Assembly: GCF_001625215.2 (NCBI RefSeq)
Contig: NC_030383.2
Span: 5,592,779-5,656,778 of the forward strand
Source of the DNA: Daucus carota subsp. sativus
Taxonomy: Eukaryota > Streptophyta > Magnoliopsida > Apiales > Apiaceae
Direction: 5' to 3'
Length of the DNA: 64,000 nucleotides
Part shown: in pieces, positions 25,126 to 37,189 of the stretch
Layout: every line of letters starts with the position of its first letter
Position numbering within the stretch: position 1 is the stretch's first letter
Notes under the pieces: generated by a model
Database searches by the model: none
Told to the model about the DNA's origin: nothing
The model's input: only the letters and a program-made list of their open reading frames with translations
Program-made: the position numbers and the translations under genes

Positions 25126-25662
25126 CTAAACCATTGACGAAGCATCCGGCAATCCCTGGCGGAGATCATCAGAAGCCGCCATACTCGGCTGCGTGACCCG
25201 TTTAAGTCTCACCGAAGCGCGACAAACCGGACAATTACTATGCGAAACAAGCCACTTATTAATACACGAAACATGAAACCTATGTTTGCAAACATTCAGC
25301 ACTCGAACCTCGTCCCCATCAACATACATTGACAAACAAACCGGACACTCCCCATCATAATCTATCTCGTCACTTGTCTCCTCCTTCTTCTTGCTGTCTC
25401 CACCGCTTTTATAAACCACATCCACGTGTCCTGCTTTTGCATCCCCCTCTCCCCCGGAAATCTCGCCCAAATTTCTACGTCTGCGCCACTCCACAGGGTA
25501 GGGAGGACACTTGAGGAGGAAAAAAAAGGCGTAAATTAAAATCGGAATACAAATAAGTGCTAAAAAAGAGAGGATGATATTTACGGCGGTGGAGCTGGTG
25601 GTTCCACCGCCGTTGGGGGCCGGGGACGGCAGGTGGTTTGTGGTGGTGGTATTGTTGGCCAT
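25126..25662 (-). CDS. ATL-type RING-H2 E3 ubiquitin ligase
   Basis: Single exon, 178 aa, as usual for ATL genes. A Thr/Asn/Pro-rich N-terminus is followed by one membrane helix (about residues 26-50, VNIILSFLALICIPILIYAF). The RING-H2 finger at 106-147 is complete: CPVC, CKHRFHVSC, WL, CPVC, i.e. C-X2-C...C-X-H-X2-H-X2-C-X10-C-X2-C. Such proteins sit in endomembranes or the plasma membrane and pass ubiquitin from E2 enzymes to unknown substrates. The usual GLD motif between helix and finger is replaced by a charged linker (KSGGDSKKKEETSDEID). Acidic-basic linkers and short length fit short ATLs. Substrate cannot be inferred. Confidence 0.93.
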   Translation of the reverse strand: MANNTTTTNHLPSPAPNGGGTTSSTAVNIILSFLALICIPILIYAFFFLLKCPPYPVEWRRRRNLGEISGGEGDAKAGHVDVVYKSGGDSKKKEETSDEIDYDGECPVCLSMYVDGDEVRVLNVCKHRFHVSCINKWLVSHSNCPVCRASVRLKRVTQPSMAASDDLRQGLPDASSMV

Positions 25663-26295
25663 GGGGAGGAATAGGATAGAGTAGAGCTGCTAAATAATTT
25701 GTGTCACAAGTTTCTCTAGCCGCCTAACAAACACTTGATATGACACGAGATGTAATAAGAGAGAGTTGGAGTAATATTGTAAGAAAGTCTACATAAGAGT
25801 GTTAATGTTGAATTTTTGTGGAGAATAATAATTGAGGCTGGCCTGCATTTCTGTTTATTATTGTTATTATATTATTGTTTTTTGCAACGGAGGATGCTTT
25901 TCTTTGGTTTAAAAACAAAGTATCACGCATAAGAAACGATTGTATATGTAACTAACACATGAGTTGCGTACATGAGTTATTTATATCCATGTTCTATTTT
26001 TGGGGCGTGCAGCAATATTAGCTTTCACGGTTTTACGTTGATTTCCCTCCCAATTCCCGGATGGTGAGGTTGTATATGACACAAATCGGTTCCGTACTTT
26101 AATCTGTTTCTGTTTCTTTCACACCCAAGTACATCGTGATAAAGAAAGCGAAAATCTATTTAATTTTTGAACCCAAAAACTGAAATTCATAAAATTAGTT
26201 ATTTTCAGCTTTTTTATGATATATATTTTATTATGAAGGTTTTAAATGTTAATATGTAACAACTTTTATTTATTAATAAAATTTCTTATACTATA
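25663..26295. other. Upstream region of the first ATL gene
   Basis: AT-rich 5' flank. ATTATTATATTATTATTGTT simple sequence lies near 25858. No further feature supported. Confidence 0.35.
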
Positions 26296-26597
26296 TTCCC
26301 TCCGTCCCAGCCAATTCTTTATGTTTGGTTTGGGCACGGAGGTTAAGAAATATGTATAAAGTAGTGGAAAAGAGAAAGAAAAGTGGGTGAAGTGGCGGGA
26401 CCCATCAATTTTTAATGTATAAAAGAGAGATAGTGGAGTAAAAGTAGTGTGAAAAGGGAGTAAAAGTAGTGTGAAAAGAAGGAAAAGTTGGGAAGTGGTG
26501 GGACCCATTTACTATTTTTGGTAAGTTTTGAAATGTAAAGAATTGGATGGGACATCCCAAAAAAGAAACTGTAAAGAATTTGGTGGGACGGAGGGAG
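26296..26597. mobile_element. Stowaway-like MITE
   Basis: TA|TTCCCTCCGTCCCAGCCAATTC at the left; GAATTTGGTGGGACGGAGGGAG|TA at the right. TA duplication. The interior has a duplicated GAGTAAAAGTAGTGTGAAAA unit. Confidence 0.85.
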
Positions 26598-26901
26598 TAA
26601 TAATTTAATTGTTTTCAATTTATAAATTTAAATTATCTTAACAATCAATCGGCTTATAAATAAAATATCCAAATACTTTTAATAATTTATAAATTAAAAT
26701 CAATTATCACTTATAATCATTTTTTCATTAATAACTTCTTCTAAATTAAGCGAAACGGCACCAACATTTTTAGGATTTTTTTCGTGAAATAGTTGCCCAA
26801 CCATGGGGATGATCTTAGTAAAGAGTGGTGCCGCAGTGCCTAAATTTCTGATTTATTAAATTATCAACTTTCCTGTATGACTGATACATTCCGATACCTT
26901 T

Positions 26902-27148
26902 GGGCCGTTTGGGTGAGATTAAAATAAGTGCTTCTTGCTTAAAATATAAAAATAGAATAGAAGTTAGAAGTTAGTTAAGACTTATAATTGATTAAATTGT
27001 TTGGGAAATAAGTAGAAATCCAGAAACAAAAGCTAACATTCCTAATTTTTTATAAGTGCTTTTTGACTTTTTACACAAAGGTTACGAATAAGTGATTATA
27101 ACTTATAAACTCGGAAGCCGGGCTTCTAAGCCGGAAACGAACACCCCC
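26902..27148. mobile_element. MITE with GGGCCGTTTGG / CGAACACCCCC ends
   Basis: Inverted ends and interior AAGTGCTTCT/AAGCCGG words match the 5083 and 24033 family, but the ends are more diverged. Confidence 0.5.
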
Positions 27149-30100
27149 ATTATTTGAGAAAAAGAGGAGAGCAGTTCAGTTTTGTAAAAAAGATATTAAA
27201 ATAGTAAAACTGATTTTTGTTACGTGTTAAAGCGAAAAAAAAAAGTCTAACTTAAATCCACGACAATTTGGAGGACAAATATGACATGCTCAATTATTGG
27301 CCGTACCAAAAAATTATTTGATGTTGAAACCTTTTTGAAATCGGAAAGAAAAATTACGTAATTGACTATTAAATCAACTGAAGTTTAAAAAAGAAGAGGA
27401 GGAATAAGAGAGCCATGTCTAGTGGTATTAAGTGAGAAAATTGAAAAGGCAAATTTTATATTCGTCCTGGCCCTTCTGTTCTGGCAATGTTGCAGTCTAC
27501 TCCAGTTACACTTGACCAATTTATATTCTATTAAAAATAATTTACTTTTGTTTATCTACTTTCATTTATCGTTGAGTTCACCACTGTATTCTGTTGAACA
27601 AACTTAAACTTTCACCAATATGTATGTGAGTGAACTAAGCTCCGCTTCCTGTAAAACAAATAACCTAAGCTCGGCTTATTTATTAAGTAAATCGAATTAG
27701 ATCCAAATTCTCCTCATTTTATCTATACAACTGGTCCACCTCAATGAAAATATTCCAATTTACACCAGTTAATTAGACACCAGGTACGATTTTAATTTCA
27801 TCGAAATCTACTGTATTTAATTGTATTTCTAAAAACATTCAATCATATATCATATATTTATAACCCGATTCACGGGTCAAAATGGATTGAATACTTTTAA
27901 AAAAAAAACTGGTCTGATCTGAATTAAAAAAAATACCGATTAGGCATAATATTGCTGATGTGATTTTTGTGCATTGCTCGATGAGCCATATTCTCGATTA
28001 AACATGCCTACTTTTCATCAAATTATTTGTTACCAACGAAACCGGTCATATTTTTAGCTTAAATTAACACTTGAAAAAGAAACTCAGAGCTGAGAAAATG
28101 CAGACACTTGGTGTTTGAAATTCAAACAAAAATAAGTTGAATTTAACAATGTCTGATTAGTAAAAAACGTGGATACCGTGAAATAGCAAACTAACGTGAG
28201 AAACACCTATGATAAAAGTTATAAAATGACAAGAATATTATTAATATAATACGAATATTGATTTAATTTCCTAATATAACAACTGGATGATAGTTACATG
28301 TTATCTTATACCCATGTTTATAAGTATTATATTTATATTTATATTTCCGTTCTTTATCCTATTCTGGTTTGTCCATAACTGCTGCTGTCCGAGTGATTCT
28401 CTGAGATATGAACATTATCATCAATCAAGTAACACGAATGGTGAACCATCTTAATCACCAGCTTAAACAGATAGACCTCTCGATAATATTTTTAAAAATA
28501 CGATTTAAATATAGTTGATTTGTCCATTTGTATCACACTAATTGTTTTATTTGCAGTACTGTAAACGAGGTGTCAAATGTCAGTTGCATATTTCAACCCT
28601 CGCTGTAGATAATTATTTCCTCTCATTCAAATCAATTACTATCATCATATTACCGTTGCCTCATCTTGAGAATTAACTCACAAAATAAAAATGTTCGTTA
28701 ATGTTTGTTTTCAAGGAAATGCAGTAATATATATCTTTATTAGTATGGGTCTTTGCCAATCAATTGTTATATTAATTTACCCACGACTTTTAATAGTGAA
28801 AAATCATTAATCCTAATTTTCTTATGTGTATGCAGTGGTTGCATCCACGTGTTATACACCCCTCTGAGAATTTTTCTCTCCTTATCATACTAAAAAAGAA
28901 TAAAAAAGAATAAATAATTGATTGCTACCAATTAATTGTGAGGGATCATTTCCCATTTACTAATACTTTACCAACATTTCTCTAGAAAATTTTCCTTTGT
29001 CATGATAAACAAGAGCATATATATAGTTGCTTACAATCAATTACTAAAATTATCTCCAATCTATTAATACTGTGAACACTGTCATTGTTACGGATTATCT
29101 ATTATTCAGTAGTACCTGCATTTTAAACCTAGAATTTTCGAAGTGGAGGTCGTTTCTGCCGCAAAATCTAATTGTTTTAGATTAGAAATACGTGAAGGGG
29201 TTTAAAATTAGGTGCAACAACTAATGTCAGAAGGCAACCGACTTGTGGACTAGTTCTACATTTGCATATTTAAGTTCATGTTGTCTATAGCAAAACGCTA
29301 CCGTTTCGGAAATCCTGACTTGTACCAGCTTATAGTAATTGATTAATTAATTGCAATGCTTTCTACGTTTTTCAAAACTAAAAATATAGACGTATTACAA
29401 TTACTTGCGGCTTTGATACAATACCTAATTTGAATCATTAGCGTTTTGGTTACAAAATTTTCCAATCACAGATGTAATTTTAATAAGGTTTTGGTGTGTG
29501 TTCATTCCATATTTCTAAACTCGAGCGCAGCAAGGCAAAAACATAAAAGGCCTGCTTAATATGAAATGTTATAGAATGGGCCTTACCCATAGTCACTTTG
29601 GGTCGAATATTTTTTGACAGTTAGCCACCTTGGGCTCAACATAGATGTATTTAAGAGGTGCTTCGGCGGGCTGATTACGAAAAGTACTTAATTTACCTCA
29701 CGAGGCGCTAACGCTATACAGATTGTTAAATGCCAAAAGTGTAATGTAAAGGTAAAATTATCTGGCTGACATCTACGATTATGTAAATATTCTACCGATT
29801 TCATCTCAATCCTCTATCTTCTTATCAAAAAATTAATTATATTTTGCTGGCTATTTTGTCGCACTATTGAAAGTATATATTGATCTAAGCATTATATATT
29901 TCCTTGATTGACTATAAAATGAAGAAGTGCAAAAAAAAAAAAATAGGGAAATACTCTGCATTTGTTTCATTACAAAAGAATGATATTTGCGGCAGGGAAA
30001 ATTTATGACAAGATTCGGCGGTGCAAAAACAAATAATGAAAATTTACAACAAGATTTGACGGTGCAAAAAATTAACAAAAAAACAAGTAAAAGAGCGCCA

Positions 30101-30205
30101 CAAAGACGCGTGACAGTAAATCTCCGTTTCTCATATACATTCCGCATAAACATTCGAAAGCTTTAGGTCAATACATTCATCTAACACAAGACTTTTACGA
30201 ACTTC
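27149..30205. other. Three-kilobase gene-poor stretch
   Basis: I see no coding region or intact mobile element. The 3' UTR of the second ATL gene should lie at its right edge; there a ~50-bp unit (GACAAGATTYGRCGGTGCAAAAA) is duplicated at 30005-30075. AT-rich throughout. Confidence 0.45.
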
Positions 30206-30889
30206 CTAATGAGCGCCAACTGATATTTCCGATGACGAAGTTGCCCCCGCATGATCCGCATCACTCCTCGTTGAAATCGTCACAACATGTTCTAATGACA
30301 CTATATTTGCCTCACTCGTATTATCTTGTGACGGCACTTCCAGGACATGATCATTTCGCGACGACACTGCCTCGACATGTTCCTGGAACAAGATATCCAA
30401 ATGATCAAAACTATCCCTCGAAGACACGGCTGCGGCCGGTTCTGGAACAGAAGGCATAATGTCGGCACGACAAAGCGGGCAATTCGGGTGCGAACCTAGC
30501 CACCGATCAATACACGGAACATGAAAATGATGTGCGCATTCGGGCAATATTCGTAAATTCTCATTTTCTTTGAATTCACCGAGACATATTGCACATACGC
30601 CTTCATTGCACTCTTTGGTGTACTTGAAAGTTGGGATTGATTGCAGGCTCGAGTTACTCATACTGCTGCTACTAGCTATGTTTGCTCTCGTAGTATTGCC
30701 GATTCGGACGTTTCGCCACGGGCGCTCATTTTGCTGCGCTTCTTGGCGCCTCTCTTCGGAGTTGCACCAGCCGAGGAGCATGAAATGGAGTGTGGCGACT
30801 ATGATTGCCCCGGCAATGACCCCGAGGAGTCCGATGAAGAGTGGGTTCACGTCGTGGTGATGGTGATCTTCTTGGCCTAAATTCGACAT
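30206..30889 (-). CDS. ATL-type RING-H2 E3 ubiquitin ligase (longer)
   Basis: Single exon, 227 aa. A His-rich N-terminus ([10 protein letters not shown]) precedes one membrane helix (about 17-39, [20 protein letters not shown]). The RING-H2 finger at 99-140 is complete: [24 protein letters not shown]. The finger is preceded by [13 protein letters not shown], corresponding to the GLD region of ATLs with the GLD letters lost. The C-terminal 80 residues contain three imperfect copies of an EHVxAVSSRxDxDH-like unit. Not a tandem duplicate of the 25126 gene: outside the finger the two share nothing. Function is expected to be membrane-bound ubiquitin ligation; targets unknown. Confidence 0.92.
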   Translation of the reverse strand: MSNLGQEDHHHHDVNPLFIGLLGVIAGAIIVATLHFMLLGWCNSEERRQEAQQNERPWRNVRIGNTTRANIASSSSMSNSSLQSIPTFKYTKECNEGVCAICLGEFKENENLRILPECAHHFHVPCIDRWLGSHPNCPLCRADIMPSVPEPAAAVSSRDSFDHLDILFQEHVEAVSSRNDHVLEVPSQDNTSEANIVSLEHVVTISTRSDADHAGATSSSEISVGAH

Positions 30890-32309
30890 ATATAGAACAA
30901 ATTAATACTAATTGGCGAGATGAAATAGCAATGTGAGTTGAAAAGATGTTATGGCAAGCAGATTTGAAGTTACGTACGTGTTGAAAGTCTTTTATAATTG
31001 CATGATTTGTATAGAATAATAGTAGTAGAGGAGTTGTTTCATACTTTGATTTGTAGAACCTGGATATCACGCACAAACATTCTCTTCTGATATTGAGTAC
31101 AGTTTTGGAGGGAAGTAAAACCACGTACCGTACCCTCCAAATCGTAGAATTAAATAATCGAAATTTGAAGTTGAATGAGAATGAGAATGAGATAGACACA
31201 TAATGAAGTCACGTTCTGGCAACTGGACAAGACACAAAAATTATTAATATTGCCTGATTTCAACTCCACACGGACTCATCGTCGAGTCCTCTTAATGCTC
31301 ATGCAGTCATGCTTTTTATGGCCACCTCTGTCCTCTGGCAAATTTCAGAGGATTCGAAAAAAGGAATAATGATAATTACTGGTGAGATCAAATTAGTAAC
31401 GGGTCCAGAATGGGATTCTGAATTTATCGGTGCGCATGTGACCTCCGACGTCTTTAATTTATAACACATTTTAATAAACGTTTTTATTATAACTAAACAT
31501 ATTTAAACGTTCTCATTGAACTTACCTTTTCATTCCATTTTTAATTAGTCTTTTGACGGATTAATTATTAAAAACTAGTGTCGTAAAAAGCGGGAATCGG
31601 ACTTAATCGATGAAGTTACGGAACAAGGATTAATCGAGGATTAATTGAATTAATCAGAGATTAATCAGATTGATTAGTGATTAATCAGAGATTTAATCAG
31701 TTCGGCGAGTTACGGAACAGGGATTAATCGGTGATTAATCGTGATTAATCACCGACTTTTAAAACAGAGTTAAAACTCAATAAATATATAAAATAAAAAA
31801 CATACAAGACATCTTAGAATTAAATATTAACTCAAATACATTTATTAATTATTTACAAATCTATTTTGATTTAGAAACTCATTTCAGGTCTTTAAATCAA
31901 TCTAATCTTACCGTCCCTCAAATCACGTACTATAGATGTACATGATCCTTTGTTTTTAAATTTAATTTTTCACCAAATGACTAACAACTTTTTAAAATCT
32001 AAATTCATTATATTTTCTCTATCTCCTACGATCGATTTACAATAAACCAAATAAGCAAAATCTGCACAGAGCAAACCCACTGAAATGCATCATCACCCTT
32101 CGCCACCCTAACCCTTCTCTCAGCATGAGAATTTAACAGCCACCTCTCGAAATAAAGAGGCCAGTATCAATATGGCCTTGCTGCCCAAGTATAATATGGA
32201 ACGAAGGTCTGTGACTTGTGAGGCATCTGGATGTGCATATATAGTTGGTCAGCTATCAATCACCGGATGCGTCTAGCCAGATTTTCAAGTATAACTTATA
32301 TATCAAAGG
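30890..32309. other. Upstream region of the second ATL gene
   Basis: No gene seen. 31575-31760 is a degenerate array of GATTAATC / GGTGATTAATCG words, similar in style to 14430-14560. Confidence 0.4.
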
Positions 32310-33102
32310 GTCAAATTCAGTGGAGTCTAATTTATTTGGAGTCTTTAGAGACCAACTTTATAACCATTGGATGGATATTAGATCCTGTGGCTAGCAAGTG
32401 TTGAAGCTATATATATTATTTAAAAAAAAACACTCGTTAACCCCGTTAACGTGAGTTAATTATCCCCTAAATCAAAACCCGCACTTCACTCCACTCAAAA
32501 AACCCTCCCTCTGTTGCGCGGAACAATATCCCATGAAATCAGCATATCAATCTCAAAAATAAAAACACGAAAGTTGCGGGCGGAAGACAGTGCGAATCAA
32601 GAGGAACTTCATTGCAGAACACAGCATAATGTCATCAGGTTTTGACTTTGAGTTGCTTCCTTCAACTTCTTCTGGGCTATTTGGTATAAATCGATGTTTT
32701 AGTGTATGTATATGTATATTAGGGTTTTTATATTGCTAATGTTGTGTTCAGTGTATTTTGAATGTGGGTGTTAATGACGGTCGATATAGCATTGTTTGGG
32801 CTAATTGTATCATGTTCTGCATTGTCCAGTTACCCTGTGATTAGCTCTGTCGTTTTATTATTTGAATTGATGTACGATGTTGGTGTATATGTTCTGCACT
32901 GTGATTGAGGTTTCGTGGCCTGAACTAAGAAGCAAAAATCGAAATTAAGTTCGCAAATGGTTTAATGAACAATGGTGAAATTGTCATTATATAAATATTT
33001 TGGGGTATAACATATAATTAACTTGTTGTGTACCTCAGTTCTGTGTTAATATCTATCATACCAGTAATAGTACAAACTATATTGCAGGTTAGTGAAGAGG
33101 GT

Positions 33103-33682
33103 ATGCATGGAAGATGCGAAGAAGATCAGGGTCGGCGAGAGAATGATGGACATAAAGGGGTAAAAGTTTCAAAGGTAATTCTTGGTGTAGTGCATTATGT
33201 AGATGTTATCCCGTATATGATGGTATTGACTGGCAGACTTAATATGCATGACAATGATTTGATAACAGGGTTGCAAGTCCAAAAAAGAAGGTGGGAGGAA
33301 GACTTTGTTGAAAAACAAGAACAAAGCGAAGGATGTTGTGAGGATCACCGTTGAGGGTAAAAAGACAAGATCATTCTCTGGCTACTTAGAAAAGAAGTTT
33401 ACGCCATCGATTATGACCGATGTGCTCTTAAACTTATCAGCAGCGCAGAATAAATGGGTCAAGGCAATAGGTTTTGGATGGCTATTAGAATTTCGGATGC
33501 TTTGTAATGTGCACATACTTGGTTATAATGTAGTGGATGCATTTGATAGCAAGGACTGCTCACTTAACCTAACAGCCGGGAAAGTTATGATTAATGAGAT
33601 GGTCGTGCACAATGTTCTGGGCCTCCCGAATGGGTCTGAGGAGATCAAATTCAGTGGAGCACAACGTATTTCTAAAAATTAG
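33103..33682 (+). pseudogene. Ulp1-type MULE gene, N-terminal domain only
   Basis: Two joined exons in phase 0: 33103-33174 and 33269-33682. The second encodes a basic stretch (KNKNKAKD) and then LLNLSAAQNKWVKAIGFGW ... NVVDAFDSKDCSLNL ... VHNVLGLPNG. This is the wording of the conserved N-terminal domain that precedes the Ulp1 (C48) cysteine protease in plant MULE-borne and related genes. The protease domain itself (His-Asp-Cys) is absent: the frame stops soon after VLGLPNG and only noncoding repeats follow. An in-frame ATG at 32629 (MSSGFDFELLPS) may be the original first exon, but its splice phase does not join simply. Family assignment is from memory of sequence style. Confidence 0.6.
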
Positions 33683-33754
33683 AGTAACATTGAGCTTTGA
33701 ATTTTAAAATGGATGGATAGTAGCAATTTTTCGCTTGTGTCATGTATTACTTTG

Positions 33755-34500
33755 TTCTGTACATGCGTAGAACATGTATTTTCATGTGCAGAACAAATCA
33801 TATGTGTTATGTACTTGCAGAACATGTATTTTTTTAAAGTTGGGGTTACATTTATCTGTTAAAAATGGGAGGGTGCTGAGGATCTACCTACCTCTGAATT
33901 GTTGTTTTGCTGGAATAAAACATGGTTACGTGAAAATTATAAGTTAATTGTTTGTGCAGAACATTGGTTCCGCATGCAGAACATTAACTTGCAGAACATT
34001 TGGCATAAAATTTCAGATTTTATAGGCTAACTATTTTGTGCCCCTTAAAAGGCAACTAAGGATCTAACCACTGCAACAATGTTGTTCTGTTCTCCAAAAT
34101 CATGTGTACATTCTAATCGAATTTATTATGTTCTGCACTGCTTAAAGAAAATGAAAGTGCAGAACATTGGTTCTGCGTGCAGAACATTGGCTTGCAAAAC
34201 ATTTGGCATAAATATTTCAGATTTCATAGTCTAACTATTTTGTGCCCCTTAAAAGGGTACATAAGGATCGAACCGCTACAATTTTGTTGTTATGTTTTGC
34301 ATTGCTTAAAGCAAATGAAAGTGCAGAACAAGGCCTTTTCCATAATTACAGTATATTTATTTTTTTAAATTACAAAATGATTGTTGTCTTGATCTTGATG
34401 ATATATGTGAAAGTCTTTCCTAATTTACATGTGTCCTGCATAAATTTTCCTTATGTAACGTATGTGCAAGACATATGGGTTAGGTGCAGAACAAGGCATT
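33755..34500 (+). repeat. TGCAGAACATT-rich tandem repeats inside the MULE-like element
   Basis: The word GTGCAGAACA(TTGG) or its inverse TGTTCTGCAC occurs more than ten times. A unit of roughly 170-200 bp (ATTGGTTCYGCRTGCAGAAC ... TTTGTGCCCCTTAAAAGG ... AATGAAAGTGCAGAAC) is repeated head-to-tail at 33963-34163 and 34164-34329. Confidence 0.8.
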
Positions 34501-34732
34501 TTCCATAATCACAATATAATTATTGTCAAAATCACAATACAATGATTGTCAAAATCAAACCACTTATACATTGTTGTCTTCTTGATGATGTATGTTATAT
34601 GTGAATAAAATAGTGCAGAGGACAAACAATGTAAATAAGTAAAAGTTAGAATACCGAATACAAAAGCCAAAGTCACCCCCCAAAACATAATATAAAAAGC
34701 AAATCAAAAGAGTAAATACAAGTAAAAAAGCA

Positions 34733-35229
34733 CAACTGCAGAACGAAATGTCCTTCATGTTCCTCAATGCTATTAAATTCTGTCATGTTTGACTCCGTTG
34801 ACACATGTCCAATTTCATCTTCAGACTTTGAACTTTCAATGTGATGCACGTCATTTTCATGATTAGAGATTTTTGAGTCTGAACTCTCAATATGGGGTTG
34901 AAAGGCAGCACCTACAAGATTTTAAAAAATAAATAAATTTAATCCCACTGTAACGCGTACACACCTAAAAGACGAGATACATGTACAATATAAGACAATC
35001 TTTAAAAAAACATATAACTATATAATACTGCAGTAAAATGCAACATTTTCTAATATAAAATCCCATCACGATTCGAGACTACGATTATTAATAAGAAAAC
35101 CAAAATCAAACTGATGAAAAGAAATTATATTGATAAACATTATCAAACAAAATCACAAATCAAATAAGAAAAAAGAATCGACGTATTCCACTTGATCAAC
35201 ATACCAGATGCATCTTCATAAGAATCCAG
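34733..35229 (-). pseudogene. Possible FAR1-like first exons in the MULE-like element
   Basis: On the minus strand, 35229-35205 and 34911-34733 join across a GT..AG intron (phase 1) into an open acidic segment: DSYEDASG, then AAFQPHIESSDSKISN, HHIESSKSEDEIGHVS, ending VLQ. Its start position reads CTG where an ATG would be expected. A short acidic N-terminus of this kind is typical of FAR1-related MULE transposases, but the diagnostic FAR1 zinc-binding and MULE transposase domains are missing, so the assignment is weak. Confidence 0.35.
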
Positions 35230-35590
35230 AAACTAGACAGAAACACAGTATGATGGAATCCTATAGATTGAAAACAGAGAAGGATTTTGATTATATGCCG
35301 GCGAGAAGATAAAAAGATCTTTGCTTGCAGTGAAAAAAAAGATGATTTTTCAAGAGAAGATAACAACGATTTGTAATTGTTTGTGCTGAATTCAAGCAAC
35401 CCATAAGGATGATGTTAACGCCGTTTGATATTAACAGATTTCAATGTGAAACTGCCAATATTAGGTTTGTTTGTTTTTTTATTAAAAAAATCAAAAGTAG
35501 AACTGACCATTGGATTAAGATGTAATGGATGGCTAGGATTTTGGACTCCAAGACTCCAAAAAAAGTGTGGACTCCATAGAACTTACTTCT

Positions 35591-36241
35591 ATATGGTGAA
35601 AATATTAATAATATTTATTTCGACTTATAAGCTGCTTACCTGGATTACATGTGCACACCGTGGAGAAGTGACATTTGTTAACCAGATGCCTGATCGGTGC
35701 AAAGTCACAAATTAAGAAAGCGCTTGAAAATTGGTATTGGGAGAAACAGTGTCACGAACTGAGAAAGGAAACACAACAACAGCCCCACTCTCCACCAAGC
35801 ATGCTCTAGTGATAATACTTTGAATGTTGTCTCAAAATCATACTCCTACCCAATTCAATTATAACCAAAACATGCATTATTATGTCAAGATTAATCGCAG
35901 AAATGTGGTCTCTGTGGGACAATAATCTCAAATAATACATAAAAGTAGTTGAGTCTGAGTGTTTGCCTATCATTAAACAATACTAGCATAATTGTTATGA
36001 TGAATCAGTTGATTATAAATCATTAATAATTCAAGACTTTGTTTCAAAGTAGGCTACTTTCACTGCTACATACGCAAAATTAGGTACAAATTTTTATACA
36101 AAATAACATGACGATTGAGATAAAATATTTTAATTAATATCATTTATGTAAATACATGAGTTCCATTTCAATCAATTTCTTTTTTCAACAGCTCCGATTA
36201 AAGTTTGCATAACTTAAGGTCATGAATGACACAAAAATATA
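35591..36241. other. Intergenic, no gene recognised
   Basis: Ordinary AT-rich sequence between the MULE-like element and the next MITE. Confidence 0.35.
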
Positions 36242-36544
36242 CTCCCTCTGTCCCTCTCATTTCTTTACGGTTACTATTTTGGGATGTCCCTCTCATTTCT
36301 TTACATTACCATAAATAGTAAGTTTTTTCATCATTACACCCACTATCTTCCCCCACTATCTCATATTTAACAATAAAAACTACTATTACACCCACTACTT
36401 TCCTCCACTATCTCAAATCTATTATTAAATATTGATGGGTCCCACCACTTTACCCACTTTTCATCTAACTTTACTCATTTTTCATACATTGTCTTGGTCT
36501 CCGTGTCCCCCTCCAATGTAAACAATTGAGGGGGACGGAGGGAG
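36242..36544. mobile_element. Stowaway-like MITE, sister of 14121
   Basis: TA|CTCCCTCTGTCCCTCTCATT at the left, GAGGGGGACGGAGGGAG|TA at the right. Nearly the same sequence and length as 14121-14423. Confidence 0.88.
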
Positions 36545-37189
36545 TATAGAAAACGGAAAAGAAAGGAATATAATTTGTATAAATATTCGTTTGTGCCTGT
36601 GGTGCTTGGGTTCCTCAGCGCGCGGAGACACGTCGCAATAGTCACATGCACTTATGAAGATTAAGTATCTATCTATTTATTTCTTTTCTTTTTATGAATA
36701 ATTTTTGCTTTTCACAAACGAATAAGATCAGAAACACCACAAATCCCAGGTCAATGAGATGAGTGGGTTTTTCTCAATAATTGAGCGAAATAATTCAACT
36801 TTTATTGCCTTTTTTCCTCTTCACTTGTAGCTTTCCGGATCGCACCAGGTGTGCGTATACATTTGCATATCTCGTTGGTACCTCCATCAATAAATATATA
36901 CACCAAGGATGAGGTTGTTTGTGCTTTTCGGGGGACAAGGAGATCGTGAAAAATGAACATTGATAAAATTTATAATTATTAGGCAGATTTAATATTATAA
37001 TTTATTTCAAATATAATGTAGTCTGCTTAAACAGTCTTCCAGATTTTGGTCGAGTGCATCTAGCTGATATAAAATTACAAATAATAAGGGTTAAGGAATA
37101 AAACTGATACCTATACAACCTTTGTTTCCGCTCACCGGCATTCGTTAAAAAGAAAAGAGATAATAATAATGAGTTGCATACACTTCAGG
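36545..37189. other. Intergenic, no gene recognised
   Basis: No open frame of interest; GC-rich patch CTCAGCGCGCGGAGACACG at 36615 is isolated. Confidence 0.35.

Larger units (their letters stand above)
32310..35590. mobile_element. MULE-like element with Ulp1-type and possible FAR1-like gene remnants
   Basis: Left end AAATTCAGTGGAGTCTAATT, then TTTGGAGTCTTTAGAGACC and ACCATTGGATGG; the right end read inverted is AAGTTCTATGGAGTCCACAC, then TTTGGAGTCTTGGAGTCC and CCATCCATTAC. These are long, degenerate terminal inverted repeats. A clear 9-bp target duplication is not visible, so edges are approximate. Plus-strand exons (32629, 33103-33174, 33269-33682) and a minus-strand open exon (34733-34911) point away from the two ends toward a noncoding, repeat-rich middle. 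This layout fits a deletion derivative of a two-gene MULE. Confidence 0.65.

Noticed and set aside
29851..30153. 100-codon minus-strand ORF just after the second ATL gene
   Set aside because: In the 3' UTR position of the ATL gene, low-complexity Phe/Ser-rich, no family.
25126..30889. Tandem duplication of ATL genes
   Set aside because: Both are RING-H2 ATLs in the same orientation, but outside the finger they share no alignable sequence.
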